From a virus, in IMG/VR virus record IMGVR_UViG_3300027499_000378, positions 1 to 25,236 of that record: a stretch of DNA of 25,236 nucleotides. The stretch is one strand, 5' to 3'. Made by a program: the position numbers and the translations under genes. The notes beneath the pieces are model-generated. The model was not told the origin of the DNA. It was given only the letters and a program-made list of their open reading frames with translations, and made no database searches. Numbering within the stretch: position 1 is the stretch's first letter; each line of letters opens with the position of its first letter. Below are positions 1 to 8,265 of the stretch, in pieces.

Positions 1-799
1 TAACTATAGTTGTAACTTCTGGAATAATATTAGGGTTATTATCTGACCAGGCAATTGCTTCTGCAGTTACCCCTTCTGAGCTTTCATACGGGAATCCTTC
101 TATGTTTGCAGATAAAAGGGTGTCGCCAATCTGTAAATCTCCTGCTTTGACAAGGCCGTCCGTGGTTCTAACTAACGTCTCAATGCCAACACTTTTACTC
201 GGGCCGCTAAATAGCGAACTAAGGTCTAATGAAGCTAAAGTAATATCAAATCCTGGATCAGCAAATCCTGGGTTGCTAAAGTCTGGTTCATTGAATCCTG
301 GGTTGCTAAAGTCTGGTTCATTGAATCCTGGGTTAGAAAATCCTGGGTTAGGAACACCACAGAAACTTCTTCCTAAATAAACATCTGGACATCCAGCTGT
401 CCATGACCGCTGATAAGCATCTCCATAGCCTTGAGAGTCTACATTAGTACAGTAAGTTGGTGCATCAACATAATCACAAACAACACCAAATCCTGGGTTA
501 AATCCTGGGTTAGCAAATCCTGGGTTGAATCCTGGGTTAAAGTTTGGTGGAGCTACATAATTATAATAATTAAAAGAAACTTGTGATCCAATTAAAACTG
601 TAGATCCTGCAGCTTGCGATTGAGAAACAATTCCTAGATTTAAATTAATATTTTCTGTATTTGTTGGAGTATCTACTGGCACTAAGCCAACGGCATTTAA
701 TACAGCTATTGCCTGGTCTCTATTTAATCCAGATAGGTTGGGTACATCTACTTTTCTGATACCTAATCGGCTAAAAAATTTTTTATTGAGTCTTGACAT
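1..799 (-). CDS. PASTA + NPGF-repeat + Hint-like virion protein (partial, runs off left edge)
   Basis: The frame is open from the ATG at 799 to the window edge (266 codons, C-terminus missing). Residues about 17-84 read as a PASTA domain: VPNLSGLNRDQAIAVLN near the start and GIVSQSQAAGSTVLIGSQV at its end. PASTA domains bind peptidoglycan or muropeptides. Residues 87-185 hold NPGF/NEPDF repeats interrupted by a Cys-containing stretch (C108, C117, C137, C147). From S203, SVGIETLVRTTDG followed by KAGDLQIGDTLLSA matches the start of a Hint (hedgehog/intein) domain, with Ser where Cys is usual. It is the last visible gene of the tail operon, 3 bp after the upstream fibre gene and without a clear Shine-Dalgarno, so it is probably translationally coupled. 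I infer a cell-wall-binding virion or fibre protein with a self-processing domain. The missing C-terminus prevents telling an intein from a cleaving Hint domain. Confidence 0.75.
   Translation of the reverse strand, partial: MSRLNKKFFSRLGIRKVDVPNLSGLNRDQAIAVLNAVGLVPVDTPTNTENINLNLGIVSQSQAAGSTVLIGSQVSFNYYNYVAPPNFNPGFNPGFANPGFNPGFGVVCDYVDAPTYCTNVDSQGYGDAYQRSWTAGCPDVYLGRSFCGVPNPGFSNPGFNEPDFSNPGFNEPDFSNPGFADPGFDITLASLDLSSLFSGPSKSVGIETLVRTTDGLVKAGDLQIGDTLLSANIEGFPYESSEGVTAEAIAWSDNNPNIIPEVTTIV
271..330. repeat. 30-bp perfect tandem duplication in the NPGF-repeat region
   Basis: Bases 271-300 and 301-330 are identical. Each codes on the minus strand for one NEPDF-SNPGF decapeptide. It marks recent slippage or expansion of the repeat domain of the PASTA/Hint protein. 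Confidence 0.9.
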
Positions 800-802
800 T
801 TA

Positions 803-2275
803 TCAAGCTACCAAGTCTCCAAAAGCGACCCAGCTATTCGTGCCTCTTTTGATTATAGTTGCGGCAGACCACTGTGTTCTGAGCTTTAAACCTGGTGTAG
901 CATTAATAGTAAAACCATCTCCAGCTATTGTTACTTGAGAAGAGCCTGTTTGAAGAACTTCAAATGTTGTTCCTACTGGGAATGATGCTGAATCTGTTAT
1001 TGTAAATGTTCCGCCACCTGACATTTCAACAATCTTTCCCATATCCATTAAGACTGCAGTATAAGATCCAGTCTTGGCAGAAAATGTCTGAAGACTGCTA
1101 TCTTTTTCAAATAAAACAACACCCTTCATTGGCTCATGGAATTGACATGCATAGTAAAGCTGTGGAGCATCTAGTGGAAGCAAAATTACAATCTGTCCAG
1201 TAGCTGTTCCAGATCCTTCTATGCCAGTCTCATAAACATTTGCTGCATTATATGCTCCATATGAAGTTTGAAACCAAAGCGGGTGTCCTGGTGCTTGGAT
1301 AGATATTCTGGCAGGCTTTCCAGGAGTTAAGGTAATTGGTCCATTCAGGGTTCCATTTACAATATATCCACCTGTTCCGCTATTAAAAATTTGATAGTCT
1401 AAAGCTGGCTGTGTTTTATCTAGGTAGGTTGCTGTAGCTGCTGTTTGCGCTAAATATGTAGAAGCTGCATCAGTTATTTTTAAGTAATCAGAAGTTGCTG
1501 TTGTTATATTTAACTTTGTTCCTAAAGCGGTTGTAATAGTGGTTGCAAAGTTTTGATCATCATTTATTGCTGCTGCAAGTTCATTTAAAGTATTTAAAGC
1601 TGTCGGAGCAGAGTCCAATATATTATTAAATACTGCAGTAGCTGCTGTAGTAGCTGTTGTGTCAGCATATGTTTTAGTAGATATAATTGAAGTATCTACA
1701 GATATTGCACCAGTTGTATCATTGTAGGATAATCCAGACCCAAGGCTGTTTCCTACCGCATCTTGTGCTCTCTCATCTGTAAAATAAAGATTTGTTCCTT
1801 CTGATAGGGAAGATGTTGATGATGGAATTTCTGTATCTCTAGCAATAGTATCTGGAATTTCTGAGTCTGGAATCTTACCATTTGAATCTAGTGAAGCCAC
1901 TCCATCTGGCTGCCCGATATCCCCGTATGGAACATATCCAGTTGTTGAATCTGTTAAAGTTGTTGAAAGACTAGTTGTTGTTACTACATCTGGGCCAGTT
2001 GAAAGGCTTATGCTGTTATTCTCATCACTGTAAGATACAACTATATTTGAATGCGTTCCAGCAGATAAAGCTGCGGCTACTCCGTCTTGTGCCATTTCTT
2101 GTACTTCTGCAACTGGTGGGGTTAGATAAGGCAAAGCCGACCAGATATTAATTCCGTTTCCTGCTTTTACCTTGTTTAAAGTTGTGTCAATACCAAGTTC
2201 GCCAGACTCCAAAATTTTGGTGGAAGAGTTCCATTGAGTTGTTGTGCCTCTTCTTATTCTTATTCTAGATGCCAT
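803..2275 (-). CDS. Tail fibre with Mtd_N-like start and cupredoxin-like domain
   Basis: 490 residues. Residues 1-52 (RIRRGTTTQWN, then GELGID, then KAGNGINIWSALPYL) match the short module found at the N-terminus of many phage fibre proteins (major tropism determinant N-terminal type). The middle, about 55-300, is Ser/Thr/Ala-rich and fibrous, with a SLDSNGKIPDSEIPDTIA linker typical of fibres. Residues about 305-390 resemble a cupredoxin: H331 in APGHPLWF, then C377-x2-H380-x2-M383, the amicyanin-type copper loop. The C-terminal 90 residues form a small beta domain like other fibre tips. The gene starts directly after the stop of the 76-residue gene (TAAATG). Fibre function is well supported; copper binding is inference. 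Confidence 0.85.
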   Translation of the reverse strand: MASRIRIRRGTTTQWNSSTKILESGELGIDTTLNKVKAGNGINIWSALPYLTPPVAEVQEMAQDGVAAALSAGTHSNIVVSYSDENNSISLSTGPDVVTTTSLSTTLTDSTTGYVPYGDIGQPDGVASLDSNGKIPDSEIPDTIARDTEIPSSTSSLSEGTNLYFTDERAQDAVGNSLGSGLSYNDTTGAISVDTSIISTKTYADTTATTAATAVFNNILDSAPTALNTLNELAAAINDDQNFATTITTALGTKLNITTATSDYLKITDAASTYLAQTAATATYLDKTQPALDYQIFNSGTGGYIVNGTLNGPITLTPGKPARISIQAPGHPLWFQTSYGAYNAANVYETGIEGSGTATGQIVILLPLDAPQLYYACQFHEPMKGVVLFEKDSSLQTFSAKTGSYTAVLMDMGKIVEMSGGGTFTITDSASFPVGTTFEVLQTGSSQVTIAGDGFTINATPGLKLRTQWSAATIIKRGTNSWVAFGDLVA

Positions 2276-2506
2276 TTATATCATCACAACCTTTCCTTCA
2301 AGACAGCAATTGTCTCCTCCGCTTAGAGTTTCGATTGCCATATTGTAAGAGTGCTCTAAAAAGTCTTCTCTTCCAGTAGCCCAATTAATATTAAGTAGTT
2401 TTACTGTTTTATTTTCAGAAATATTTTTGATGGTCAAATTAAGCAGAGGCGCTGTATCGCTTTCCTCTACTTCCCATTCCCAATTGCCTACGGTCTCTAT
2501 TGTCAT
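2276..2506 (-). CDS. Small structural-operon protein, unknown function
   Basis: 76 residues, acidic, rich in beta-type residues, with no motif I recognise ([20 protein letters not shown] near the start, CC at 68-69). It sits between two fibre genes: its start overlaps the end of the collagen-like fibre gene by 4 bp (ATGA) and its stop abuts the next ATG, so it is translationally coupled within the tail operon. A fibre accessory or chaperone role is possible from position only. Confidence 0.75.
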   Translation of the reverse strand: MTIETVGNWEWEVEESDTAPLLNLTIKNISENKTVKLLNINWATGREDFLEHSYNMAIETLSGGDNCCLEGKVVMI

Positions 2507-3459
2507 ATCGTTGCTATATCCTTAATAGTTATAGTACCAGTCATTCCACTATGAAACGAACAAAGGTATCCGTAATTCCCGCTTATACCTTGAGGAATTT
2601 GCCAATATAAAGTTCCGCTAGTTTTGCCTTGAGCATCGGTGCCAGTAGATACAACTCCTGTTGTTGAAACGTGGATCAATCCTGTGTTGTAATTTGCTCC
2701 AGAAAATCTAATCAAAAACGGGTGTCCCGTAACATTTAAATTAAATGCTATAGTAGTTCCTGAAATTGCATATATTGTTGGATTGCTTCCACCATATTGA
2801 TTCATAAATAGATATGCTGAAGCTCCACTATTTGTTACATCTAACCTAGTAATTGCAGGATAGGCAATTTTATCAATTGTAATACCAGCGGTTGTTACAT
2901 CTGTTTGTCCGTTAAAAGTTGCTGCGCCTGCTGGACCGACGTCACCAGTATCACCTTTTAAACCTTGCGGACCTTGAGGGCCTGTGTCACCAGTATCTCC
3001 CTTTAAACCCTGTGGTCCAGGTACAGTGCTTGCTGCACCTGCTGGTCCTGTTAAACCTGTTTCTCCTCTTAAACCTTGTGGACCTGTTAAACCTTGAATT
3101 CCTTGTGCACCTGCTGCACCAGTTAATCCTGTATCGCCTTTTGGTCCTGTTAAACCAGTGTCACCTTTTAAACCTTGCGGACCTTGCGGACCTGCTGGTC
3201 CTTGTGGTCCAGGTACAGTGCTTGCTGCACCTGCTGGTCCTACTGGGCCCTGATCTCCAGTATCGCCCTTTGGACCTGGAACTGTACTATCTGCACCTGT
3301 GTCTCCTATAATAAAAGGAAGGTCGGCCCAAAGACTGGTTCCGTTACCAATTTTTAATCTATTAAGGGTTCTATCTATTCCAAGCTCGCCTACTTTTAAA
3401 ATTTTAGTAGATTGAGCCCATTGAGCTGTGGTGCCACGTCTTATTTGTACAATAGCCAT
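2503..3459 (-). CDS. Collagen-like tail fibre with cupredoxin-like tip
   Basis: 318 residues. Residues 1-50 are a second copy of the Mtd_N-like module ([19 protein letters not shown], then [17 protein letters not shown]), clearly paralogous to the start of the 803-2275 product. Residues about 53-178 are collagen-like Gly-X-Y triplets ([13 protein letters not shown] type) that should form a trimeric helix. Residues 205-318 resemble a cupredoxin: H246 in [10 protein letters not shown] and C300-x2-H303-x2-M306 in [10 protein letters not shown], ligands spaced as in amicyanin-type blue copper proteins. The start overlaps the previous stop by 1 bp. Fibre function is clear; copper occupancy is inference. 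Confidence 0.88.
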   Translation of the reverse strand: MAIVQIRRGTTAQWAQSTKILKVGELGIDRTLNRLKIGNGTSLWADLPFIIGDTGADSTVPGPKGDTGDQGPVGPAGAASTVPGPQGPAGPQGPQGLKGDTGLTGPKGDTGLTGAAGAQGIQGLTGPQGLRGETGLTGPAGAASTVPGPQGLKGDTGDTGPQGPQGLKGDTGDVGPAGAATFNGQTDVTTAGITIDKIAYPAITRLDVTNSGASAYLFMNQYGGSNPTIYAISGTTIAFNLNVTGHPFLIRFSGANYNTGLIHVSTTGVVSTGTDAQGKTSGTLYWQIPQGISGNYGYLCSFHSGMTGTITIKDIATI

Positions 3460-3761
3460 TACGCTTCACCTGCATCAAGATTTCCTGGTAAGTTTCCAAA
3501 CTCTGAAAATGGATTTCCTCCATCTAAGGTTCCAGTTGATCCAACTGTAGATTCCGAAACAGAAAAAATATTTCCGTCGTATGAATGAACATGGTCTAAT
3601 AAACCAGTAATTGCTCCGCCACCAATTGGATTCCAGGTGGTACCGTCATAGTATCTTAGCTCTGATTCTGTTGAATTATAATACAGATCACCAATTCTAC
3701 CTTCAACTGGATCTGATTCTAATGCTACTGCATGTAAAGGGACTAATCTTTTTACAGACAC
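3459..3761 (-). CDS. Short tail/fibre-associated protein
   Basis: 100 residues. [20 protein letters not shown] followed by TWNPIG is the short beta-turn module seen at the start of many phage fibre proteins, and a related GQIYYNTVENVMYYYNG is in the next product upstream in the operon. The C-terminal half is Gly/Ser-rich. The gene lies 11 bp after the 461-residue fibre gene and overlaps the collagen-fibre start by 1 bp. Likely a minor fibre or baseplate component. Confidence 0.7.
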   Translation of the reverse strand: MSVKRLVPLHAVALESDPVEGRIGDLYYNSTESELRYYDGTTWNPIGGGAITGLLDHVHSYDGNIFSVSESTVGSTGTLDGGNPFSEFGNLPGNLDAGEA

Positions 3762-3772
3762 TTAATGCCCCC

Positions 3773-5158
3773 TTATCCTACGATTACTACCGTATATGCT
3801 CCAGCGGCTGGTGCTACTGTGAATCCTAATGTTACAACACTTGTAGAAGTTCTAACTACATCGCACTCTACGGTTTCGTATGTATTAGAATCATAAACTT
3901 GAACAGAGACATCTCTTGCTCCAAGGTTGTGGGTTACAGGTATCTGTGTTAAAACACCGTTTCCAATTGTTCCTGAAAACTTTCTCGTAATTGCGTGATA
4001 ATTTGTACCATTATTTGTAAGGGTCCAGCGATCATCAGACTCGTTCCATAGAATTTCTACATCTGCACCTTCGCCACGCTCTACACGAATTCCAGCATCT
4101 GCTGTTGGAGTTCCAGTAAAGTCAGTATTAAGGTTAATCTTATTATCAACAATATTTACCTGAGTGGTATTTACTGAGTTAATTGTTCCAGTTACATTAA
4201 GGTTTCCGCCAACATTTAAGTTGTTGGTAATTGTTACATCATCTGGTAAACCAATTGTTACTGTGGTTCCTTCTCCAGATGTAGGGCTAACTGTTACTTC
4301 GTTAGCTGTTCCTGTGATATTTGCAACGTAATCACCAGTGGTTTGTGTTCCAAGGTCTACATTCTTAACAGATACTGCGCCATCTGTTACGGTAAAATCT
4401 GCTGTAGCAAAAGAAGCAACACCACGGTTTGTAGTTGTTGCAATTTCTGCATCTACTGTTAGGGTTCCTGCTGTATCATCGTATGTTACATCGATGCCTT
4501 CGCCTGCAACAATTTGTCCGCCAACAATATCTTGTACACGCTCAGCATTTAATGTTACTGCGCCTGATGTTACTGTAAAGTCTGTTGCGTCAAAGCTTGC
4601 AACACCCTTATTTGATGAGGTTGCATCTTCTGCTGATATTGTAATTGTGTTATCTGTTACAAGAACATCAATTCCTTCTCCGCCGTTAACCTCTAATGTT
4701 TCTGTCAATAAATTGATTGATGTTGAATCTGCTCCATCGCCTGAAACTGTAAGTGTTGTTGCAACATCTACTGTTCCTGCTGCTGTTAAGCGACCTTGTG
4801 CATCTACTGTAAAAGTAGGAATCTGTGTTTGTGATCCATATGATCCTGGTGTTACTGTAGTATCATTAAGTTTAAGAGTTGTTGTTCCTGCTGTATCGTT
4901 ATATGTAGCAGTTAATGCTGTTCCGCCTAATACTGATGAACCAATAACATCTTGAATGACTTCTTCGGAGCCAGACATTGGCACCCATGGACCATTAGGT
5001 GATGCAAGTCCATTGTAGTAGTACATTACATTTTCTACTGTGTTGTAGTAAATCTGTCCAGTTACAGGAGCTGATGGATTTGCTGTAAGCCCCTGAATTC
5101 TGGCATTCTGAAGTTCATTCTTATTCAGATTGATATCAGTTACAAATAATCTTGCCAT
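3773..5158 (-). CDS. Large tail fibre protein
   Basis: 461 residues, almost entirely beta-repeat. Residues 1-60 carry the ARLFVTDINLNKNELQNARI and GQIYYNT modules typical of fibre N-termini. The body has repeated VASFDATDFTVTSGAV-type units (two close copies, VASFDATDFTV and VASFATADFTV) and GDGADST segments. The C-terminus (VTHNLGARDVSVQVYDS to the end) is an H-N-L-G domain also seen in the 149-residue product upstream in the operon. A clear Shine-Dalgarno (AAAGGAGAA) precedes the ATG. Probable receptor-binding or side-fibre protein. Confidence 0.85.
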   Translation of the reverse strand: MARLFVTDINLNKNELQNARIQGLTANPSAPVTGQIYYNTVENVMYYYNGLASPNGPWVPMSGSEEVIQDVIGSSVLGGTALTATYNDTAGTTTLKLNDTTVTPGSYGSQTQIPTFTVDAQGRLTAAGTVDVATTLTVSGDGADSTSINLLTETLEVNGGEGIDVLVTDNTITISAEDATSSNKGVASFDATDFTVTSGAVTLNAERVQDIVGGQIVAGEGIDVTYDDTAGTLTVDAEIATTTNRGVASFATADFTVTDGAVSVKNVDLGTQTTGDYVANITGTANEVTVSPTSGEGTTVTIGLPDDVTITNNLNVGGNLNVTGTINSVNTTQVNIVDNKINLNTDFTGTPTADAGIRVERGEGADVEILWNESDDRWTLTNNGTNYHAITRKFSGTIGNGVLTQIPVTHNLGARDVSVQVYDSNTYETVECDVVRTSTSVVTLGFTVAPAAGAYTVVIVG

Positions 5159-5171
5159 TTTCTATTCTCCT

Positions 5172-5621
5172 TTAAGACAGGTATGCTGTCCCGCCGAATG
5201 GTTGAGCCATTGTCAGCGTAATCTTCATGTTACTATTATAGTCTATTCCTGTTTCTAATATGTCTCCTGCGCTATTTTTAACAGTGACATTTGGGTTGTA
5301 TCCCATGTTGTGAGTTATTTCAAGCGCCCAATAAGATCCTTGATCTATGACCTGACTTATTGAAAATGGGTAAGTTAGGGTTGCTGTGCTTAAAAGGTAA
5401 TTTGTTGCTCCCGCCCAAGAAAGATCGTTTGGCTTTGGGCCATAGAATCTTGTTGTATTTTTGTCGTAGTAGAAATCTCCTTCGACACCAAAATTGGCTG
5501 CGGGCTCTCCAAGACCGTTGAGTATACTCTTTCCTCTAGGTCCTTGAATTCCAACATTAGGAATTACGACCTTGTGAACTTCTTCGGTTACTACGATATT
5601 ATTACTGTTATTAGTTGGCAT
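5172..5621 (-). CDS. Short tail fibre / baseplate-associated protein
   Basis: 149 residues. GIQGPRGKSILNGLGEPA followed by GVEGDFYYDKNTTRFYGPK is a common phage-fibre module, and the C-terminal ITHNMGYNPNVTVKNSAGD segment continuing to GTAYLS is the H-N-x-G tip domain shared with the 461-residue fibre. The start overlaps the stop of the upstream gene by 1 bp (TAATG), which implies coupled translation. Likely a short fibre or a baseplate-fibre connector. Confidence 0.78.
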   Translation of the reverse strand: MPTNNSNNIVVTEEVHKVVIPNVGIQGPRGKSILNGLGEPAANFGVEGDFYYDKNTTRFYGPKPNDLSWAGATNYLLSTATLTYPFSISQVIDQGSYWALEITHNMGYNPNVTVKNSAGDILETGIDYNSNMKITLTMAQPFGGTAYLS

Positions 5622-5968
5622 TAGATGGTCACCGTTTTATTAAGGGTTAAAAATCCCTCAATAATTTTTATTCTGTTTGAATTGCTGTCTACCAAGATTA
5701 AATCGTAAGCAGACTTTGGATAAAATAATTTATTTGTTTGAGTTGGCGTCATGGTGACTGTTATCTTTCCCAGAAGAGGGTCTATCACAATTCCACCCAA
5801 TGGTGATGTTAAAGTTGCTGCTAGCTTAGAAGCAGATGTTCCATCTCTTACCTGCATTTTTGCAGAAGACCCAGTCAAGTTAATAGGATTGTCTTGGCTA
5901 TCTTTATATTCAACAACAAACCTGAAGGTTGTGTTTTGATCAACTTGAAAGTTTTTTTGGGCTGACAT
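5621..5968 (-). CDS. Baseplate upper-protein-like (BppU N-terminal type)
   Basis: 115 residues. The pattern FRFVVEYKDSQDNPINLTG, KMQVRDG, GKITVTMTPTQTNKLFY and YDLILVDS, ending in EGFLTLNKTVTI, is the beta-sandwich read in phage baseplate upper proteins and related tail-attachment domains. It opens the fibre gene block, downstream of the holin-like gene and a 12-bp hairpin, with an AGGAGAGAA Shine-Dalgarno. It probably anchors the fibres to the baseplate. The family name is by motif recognition only. Confidence 0.65.
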   Translation of the reverse strand: MSAQKNFQVDQNTTFRFVVEYKDSQDNPINLTGSSAKMQVRDGTSASKLAATLTSPLGGIVIDPLLGKITVTMTPTQTNKLFYPKSAYDLILVDSNSNRIKIIEGFLTLNKTVTI

Positions 5969-5985
5969 TTCTCTCCTAATAGGAA

Positions 5986-6015
5986 GACTCCTATGCTTAT
6001 TTTAGCACAGGAGTC
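5986..6015 (-). other. Intercistronic hairpin
   Basis: GACTCCT (5986-5992) pairs with AGGAGTC (6009-6015), and the inner TGCT/AGCA extends the stem to about 12 bp with one mismatch. No T-tract follows in the direction of transcription, so it is more likely a processing or stability element between the holin-like and baseplate genes than a terminator. Confidence 0.5.
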
Positions 6016-6035
6016 ATCCCAATTACTTATTAGAA

Positions 6036-6260
6036 TTACTTCTTAGTAAATCCAAAAGCTGGCTCGTTACTGTTGAGAGCCTTTAGGATAACTGGCAGGC
6101 ATGCTGCAATTCCACCCTTAAGTAAGTCTCCTGGGTCAGTATTTCCAGTCATGTAAAGAGCGATGGCTGCACCCAAAAAGTGACGACCATAACTTGCTAA
6201 CGCTGCTAGAATTTTCTCTTGCATAGTTACCTTTCCATCATTGTTTAGATCTTGTTTCAT
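6036..6260 (-). CDS. Holin-like small membrane protein with an EF-hand loop
   Basis: 74 residues. Residues 4-15 (DLNNDGKVTMQE) are a complete 12-residue EF-hand/dockerin-type calcium loop. A hydrophobic segment follows (about 28-40, FLGAAIALYMTG), and a second weakly hydrophobic stretch (GGIAACLPVILKAL, about 49-62). Size, membrane segments and position next to virion genes suggest a holin or other lysis-related membrane protein, but the lysin lies across a strand switch at 9436, so this is inference. Its own promoter lies in the 3' end of the reductase gene. Confidence 0.6.
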   Translation of the reverse strand: MKQDLNNDGKVTMQEKILAALASYGRHFLGAAIALYMTGNTDPGDLLKGGIAACLPVILKALNSNEPAFGFTKK

Positions 6261-6275
6261 TAGATCCTCCTATTT

Positions 6276-6292
6276 CTGGGCATTGTGCCCAG
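6276..6292 (-). other. Leader hairpin upstream of the holin-like gene
   Basis: CTGGGCA-TTG-TGCCCAG is a perfect 7-bp stem with a 3-nt loop, in the leader between the promoter and the Shine-Dalgarno. A second stem of 6 bp (TTGGGG/CCCCAA, 6298-6313) would sit at the extreme 5' end of the transcript. They may stabilise the mRNA or reduce read-through from the reductase gene. Confidence 0.5.
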
Positions 6293-6318
6293 GAATTTTG
6301 GGGTTTCCCCCAATATTT

Positions 6319-6347
6319 ATTATATACCGTTTAGGCAGAAATGTCTA
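6319..6347 (-). promoter_or_regulatory. Sigma70-type promoter for holin and tail genes
   Basis: Minus strand: TAGACA (6347-6342), 17-bp spacer, TATAAT (6324-6319). The -35 differs from TTGACA at one position. It overlaps the end of the reductase gene and would start transcription near 6312. Confidence 0.6.
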
Positions 6348-8265
6348 CAAGCTCGCAATTACCGTCTGAACTGCAGGCAAGCGTAGCATTTGTAGAAGTT
6401 CCATCCTCTGTTTCATAAAAAGACAAATCTTCCCAGCGAATTTCTTTTGGCATCTTTGCAACAAGTGCTTCGTAATCTTCTTTTGTTACTTCTTGGTATG
6501 GAGCCTGCTTGTATGAGTGGTCAGAATGTGGCAGGAATGAAATTCCAGAGACTTCGTCAAAATGCTTATAGACCCATGCTCCAACTTCCATCCACTCATC
6601 TTCTTTTACGGAAACTGTAATAGACGGCTTATGCTCACACCACGCACGTTGATAAACTAACCAAATGTTTAGGTGTTCAATAGCTGTTAAATCATTTCTA
6701 ACAATTGCACCTTCTGGTGCCTTTACTGGAAACGAAAATACGTAAGTTTCGTTTGGCTTCATTACGTCGTCTTCTACTGGAATTCCAACTTCTTTCAAAA
6801 ATGTAGAAATAGGATCTCCCTTTGAACCACGTACTGTACGAATGTAATATGGAGAATGCCATGCATGCATTCCTGAAGATACCCCGACCAATTGAGATAC
6901 TGTTCCAGATGGCTTTACACAAGTAATGGCGGCAGACTCAGGAATCCCAATTTTCCCAGCCTCATCTTTATTCTTTGCTCTTGCTGATTCTCTAAGAGTC
7001 ATCAAGAATGCTTCTAGGGAAACCAAATCTTCTTTGCCTGACATAAACTTATGTCCAAATTGTCCAGTTAAAGATACTCCTAGCAGACGCTCTTCTTCTG
7101 TGTTATCTTTCCAGATTTTACGTAGGTACTTAAAGTCTGTAAGAGTAGACTGCCATGTGCCAAGGATTGTAGCTAATTGAACCTTACGTTCGATATCTTT
7201 CTTTGTATCATTTTCACGTAATACGACTTCTGAAAGATTACAAAACTGGTAAGGACGTAGAATAATCTCTGAGCACGGGTTAGTTCCGTAGTGAATATCT
7301 GGATCTCTTCTTCCATACTTGGCTGCTTGGGCCTGAGCTGCGGCCACGTTGTATATACCTCGTTCTCCTGACTTTGAGTCATACAAAGATTTCCATTCTG
7401 CAATAAACTGCTCCATATCTGGTTTGCGTGAATACGCAACAGAATTATTTGATAATGCACGTTGTGTGTTATTTTCCCACCAATTACCAGACTTTGCTGC
7501 AGCCATTTCAATATCATTAATATTAGAAAGAGAAATCATTGCTGAGCGACGAACTCCTCCGACTACAACTACTTCGCCAATCTTGCACATAATGTCATGC
7601 GCTTCAATAGGCTTTAACTGGCGTCCTGCTGCTGACTTAAACTTTGCAATAGTAAAATCAAATAAATTAACTAATGGTTGTGGACCAGATGATCTGCCAC
7701 CCATTGTTTTAAGTCTTGCGCCTGCGGGACGAACTTTAGATACATCAATTGCTGGAATTTGTCCAGACCAAAGCAATGCAAGTAGTTCACGGTATGACTT
7801 TGCCCAACCTTGCTTAGAATCTTCTACAACTATTACTGTATCAGACTTTTCAAATGATTCTGGCACTGCGGGAAGTTTATTAACATACTTGTACTCAACA
7901 GAAAAGCCAACACCTGTGCCACACATAAGAATATACATTGTTTCATCAAATGATCTTGGATTGTCTACTGGTACAAATGAACAGTTGTACCCTGCAACAT
8001 TATCTCTGTCTAGGGCAGCACCTGCAGTCATTACGGATCTCATTGATGGCATTACATTTCTATTGAACACAGCAGACTTTAGTTCTTCAACTAGTTTTGA
8101 TTCTGGCTCATATGAGTATTCTTTAAAAAGGTGATTCAACATAAAATCAAAGTATCTATCTACTGTCTCTCCCCATGTCTCACGACGGTTATCCTCTGGA
8201 ATCCATCGTGCATATCTAGATAAAGCAATAAAGTTTTCGTATGGGTTTTCAATAGTTTTTGACAT
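6331..8265 (-). CDS. nrdJ: Adenosylcobalamin-dependent (class II) ribonucleotide reductase
   Basis: 644 residues. Reduces ribonucleotides to deoxyribonucleotides for phage DNA synthesis, using coenzyme B12 in place of a separate radical subunit. The N-terminus (SRYARWIPEDNRRETW) and C95 (GYNCSF) match monomeric RTPR-type enzymes. N329-P-C331-S-E333 is the active site (radical Cys and catalytic Glu), and C342 lies 11 residues on, as C408 and C419 do in the Lactobacillus leichmannii enzyme. C95 and C342 would be the reducing pair. A C-terminal pair, C631 and C637, could re-reduce the active site, but the spacing is CX5C. It is about 90 residues shorter than the Lactobacillus enzyme. It sits between a glycosyltransferase and the tail genes; the 88-bp leader is too short for a cobalamin riboswitch. 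Confidence 0.93.
   Translation of the reverse strand: MSKTIENPYENFIALSRYARWIPEDNRRETWGETVDRYFDFMLNHLFKEYSYEPESKLVEELKSAVFNRNVMPSMRSVMTAGAALDRDNVAGYNCSFVPVDNPRSFDETMYILMCGTGVGFSVEYKYVNKLPAVPESFEKSDTVIVVEDSKQGWAKSYRELLALLWSGQIPAIDVSKVRPAGARLKTMGGRSSGPQPLVNLFDFTIAKFKSAAGRQLKPIEAHDIMCKIGEVVVVGGVRRSAMISLSNINDIEMAAAKSGNWWENNTQRALSNNSVAYSRKPDMEQFIAEWKSLYDSKSGERGIYNVAAAQAQAAKYGRRDPDIHYGTNPCSEIILRPYQFCNLSEVVLRENDTKKDIERKVQLATILGTWQSTLTDFKYLRKIWKDNTEEERLLGVSLTGQFGHKFMSGKEDLVSLEAFLMTLRESARAKNKDEAGKIGIPESAAITCVKPSGTVSQLVGVSSGMHAWHSPYYIRTVRGSKGDPISTFLKEVGIPVEDDVMKPNETYVFSFPVKAPEGAIVRNDLTAIEHLNIWLVYQRAWCEHKPSITVSVKEDEWMEVGAWVYKHFDEVSGISFLPHSDHSYKQAPYQEVTKEDYEALVAKMPKEIRWEDLSFYETEDGTSTNATLACSSDGNCELVDISA

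Noticed and set aside
2920-3310. Dense repeats resembling a repeat array or CRISPR
   Set aside because: They are in-frame collagen Gly-X-Y codons of the fibre gene; repeat lengths vary and there are no spacers.
4338-4955. 205-codon plus-strand open frame
   Set aside because: It is the shadow of the Ser/Thr/Val-rich fibre gene on the opposite strand, without Shine-Dalgarno.
7349-8134. 261-codon plus-strand open frame
   Set aside because: It lies opposite the conserved ribonucleotide reductase gene, whose catalytic motifs are unmistakable.
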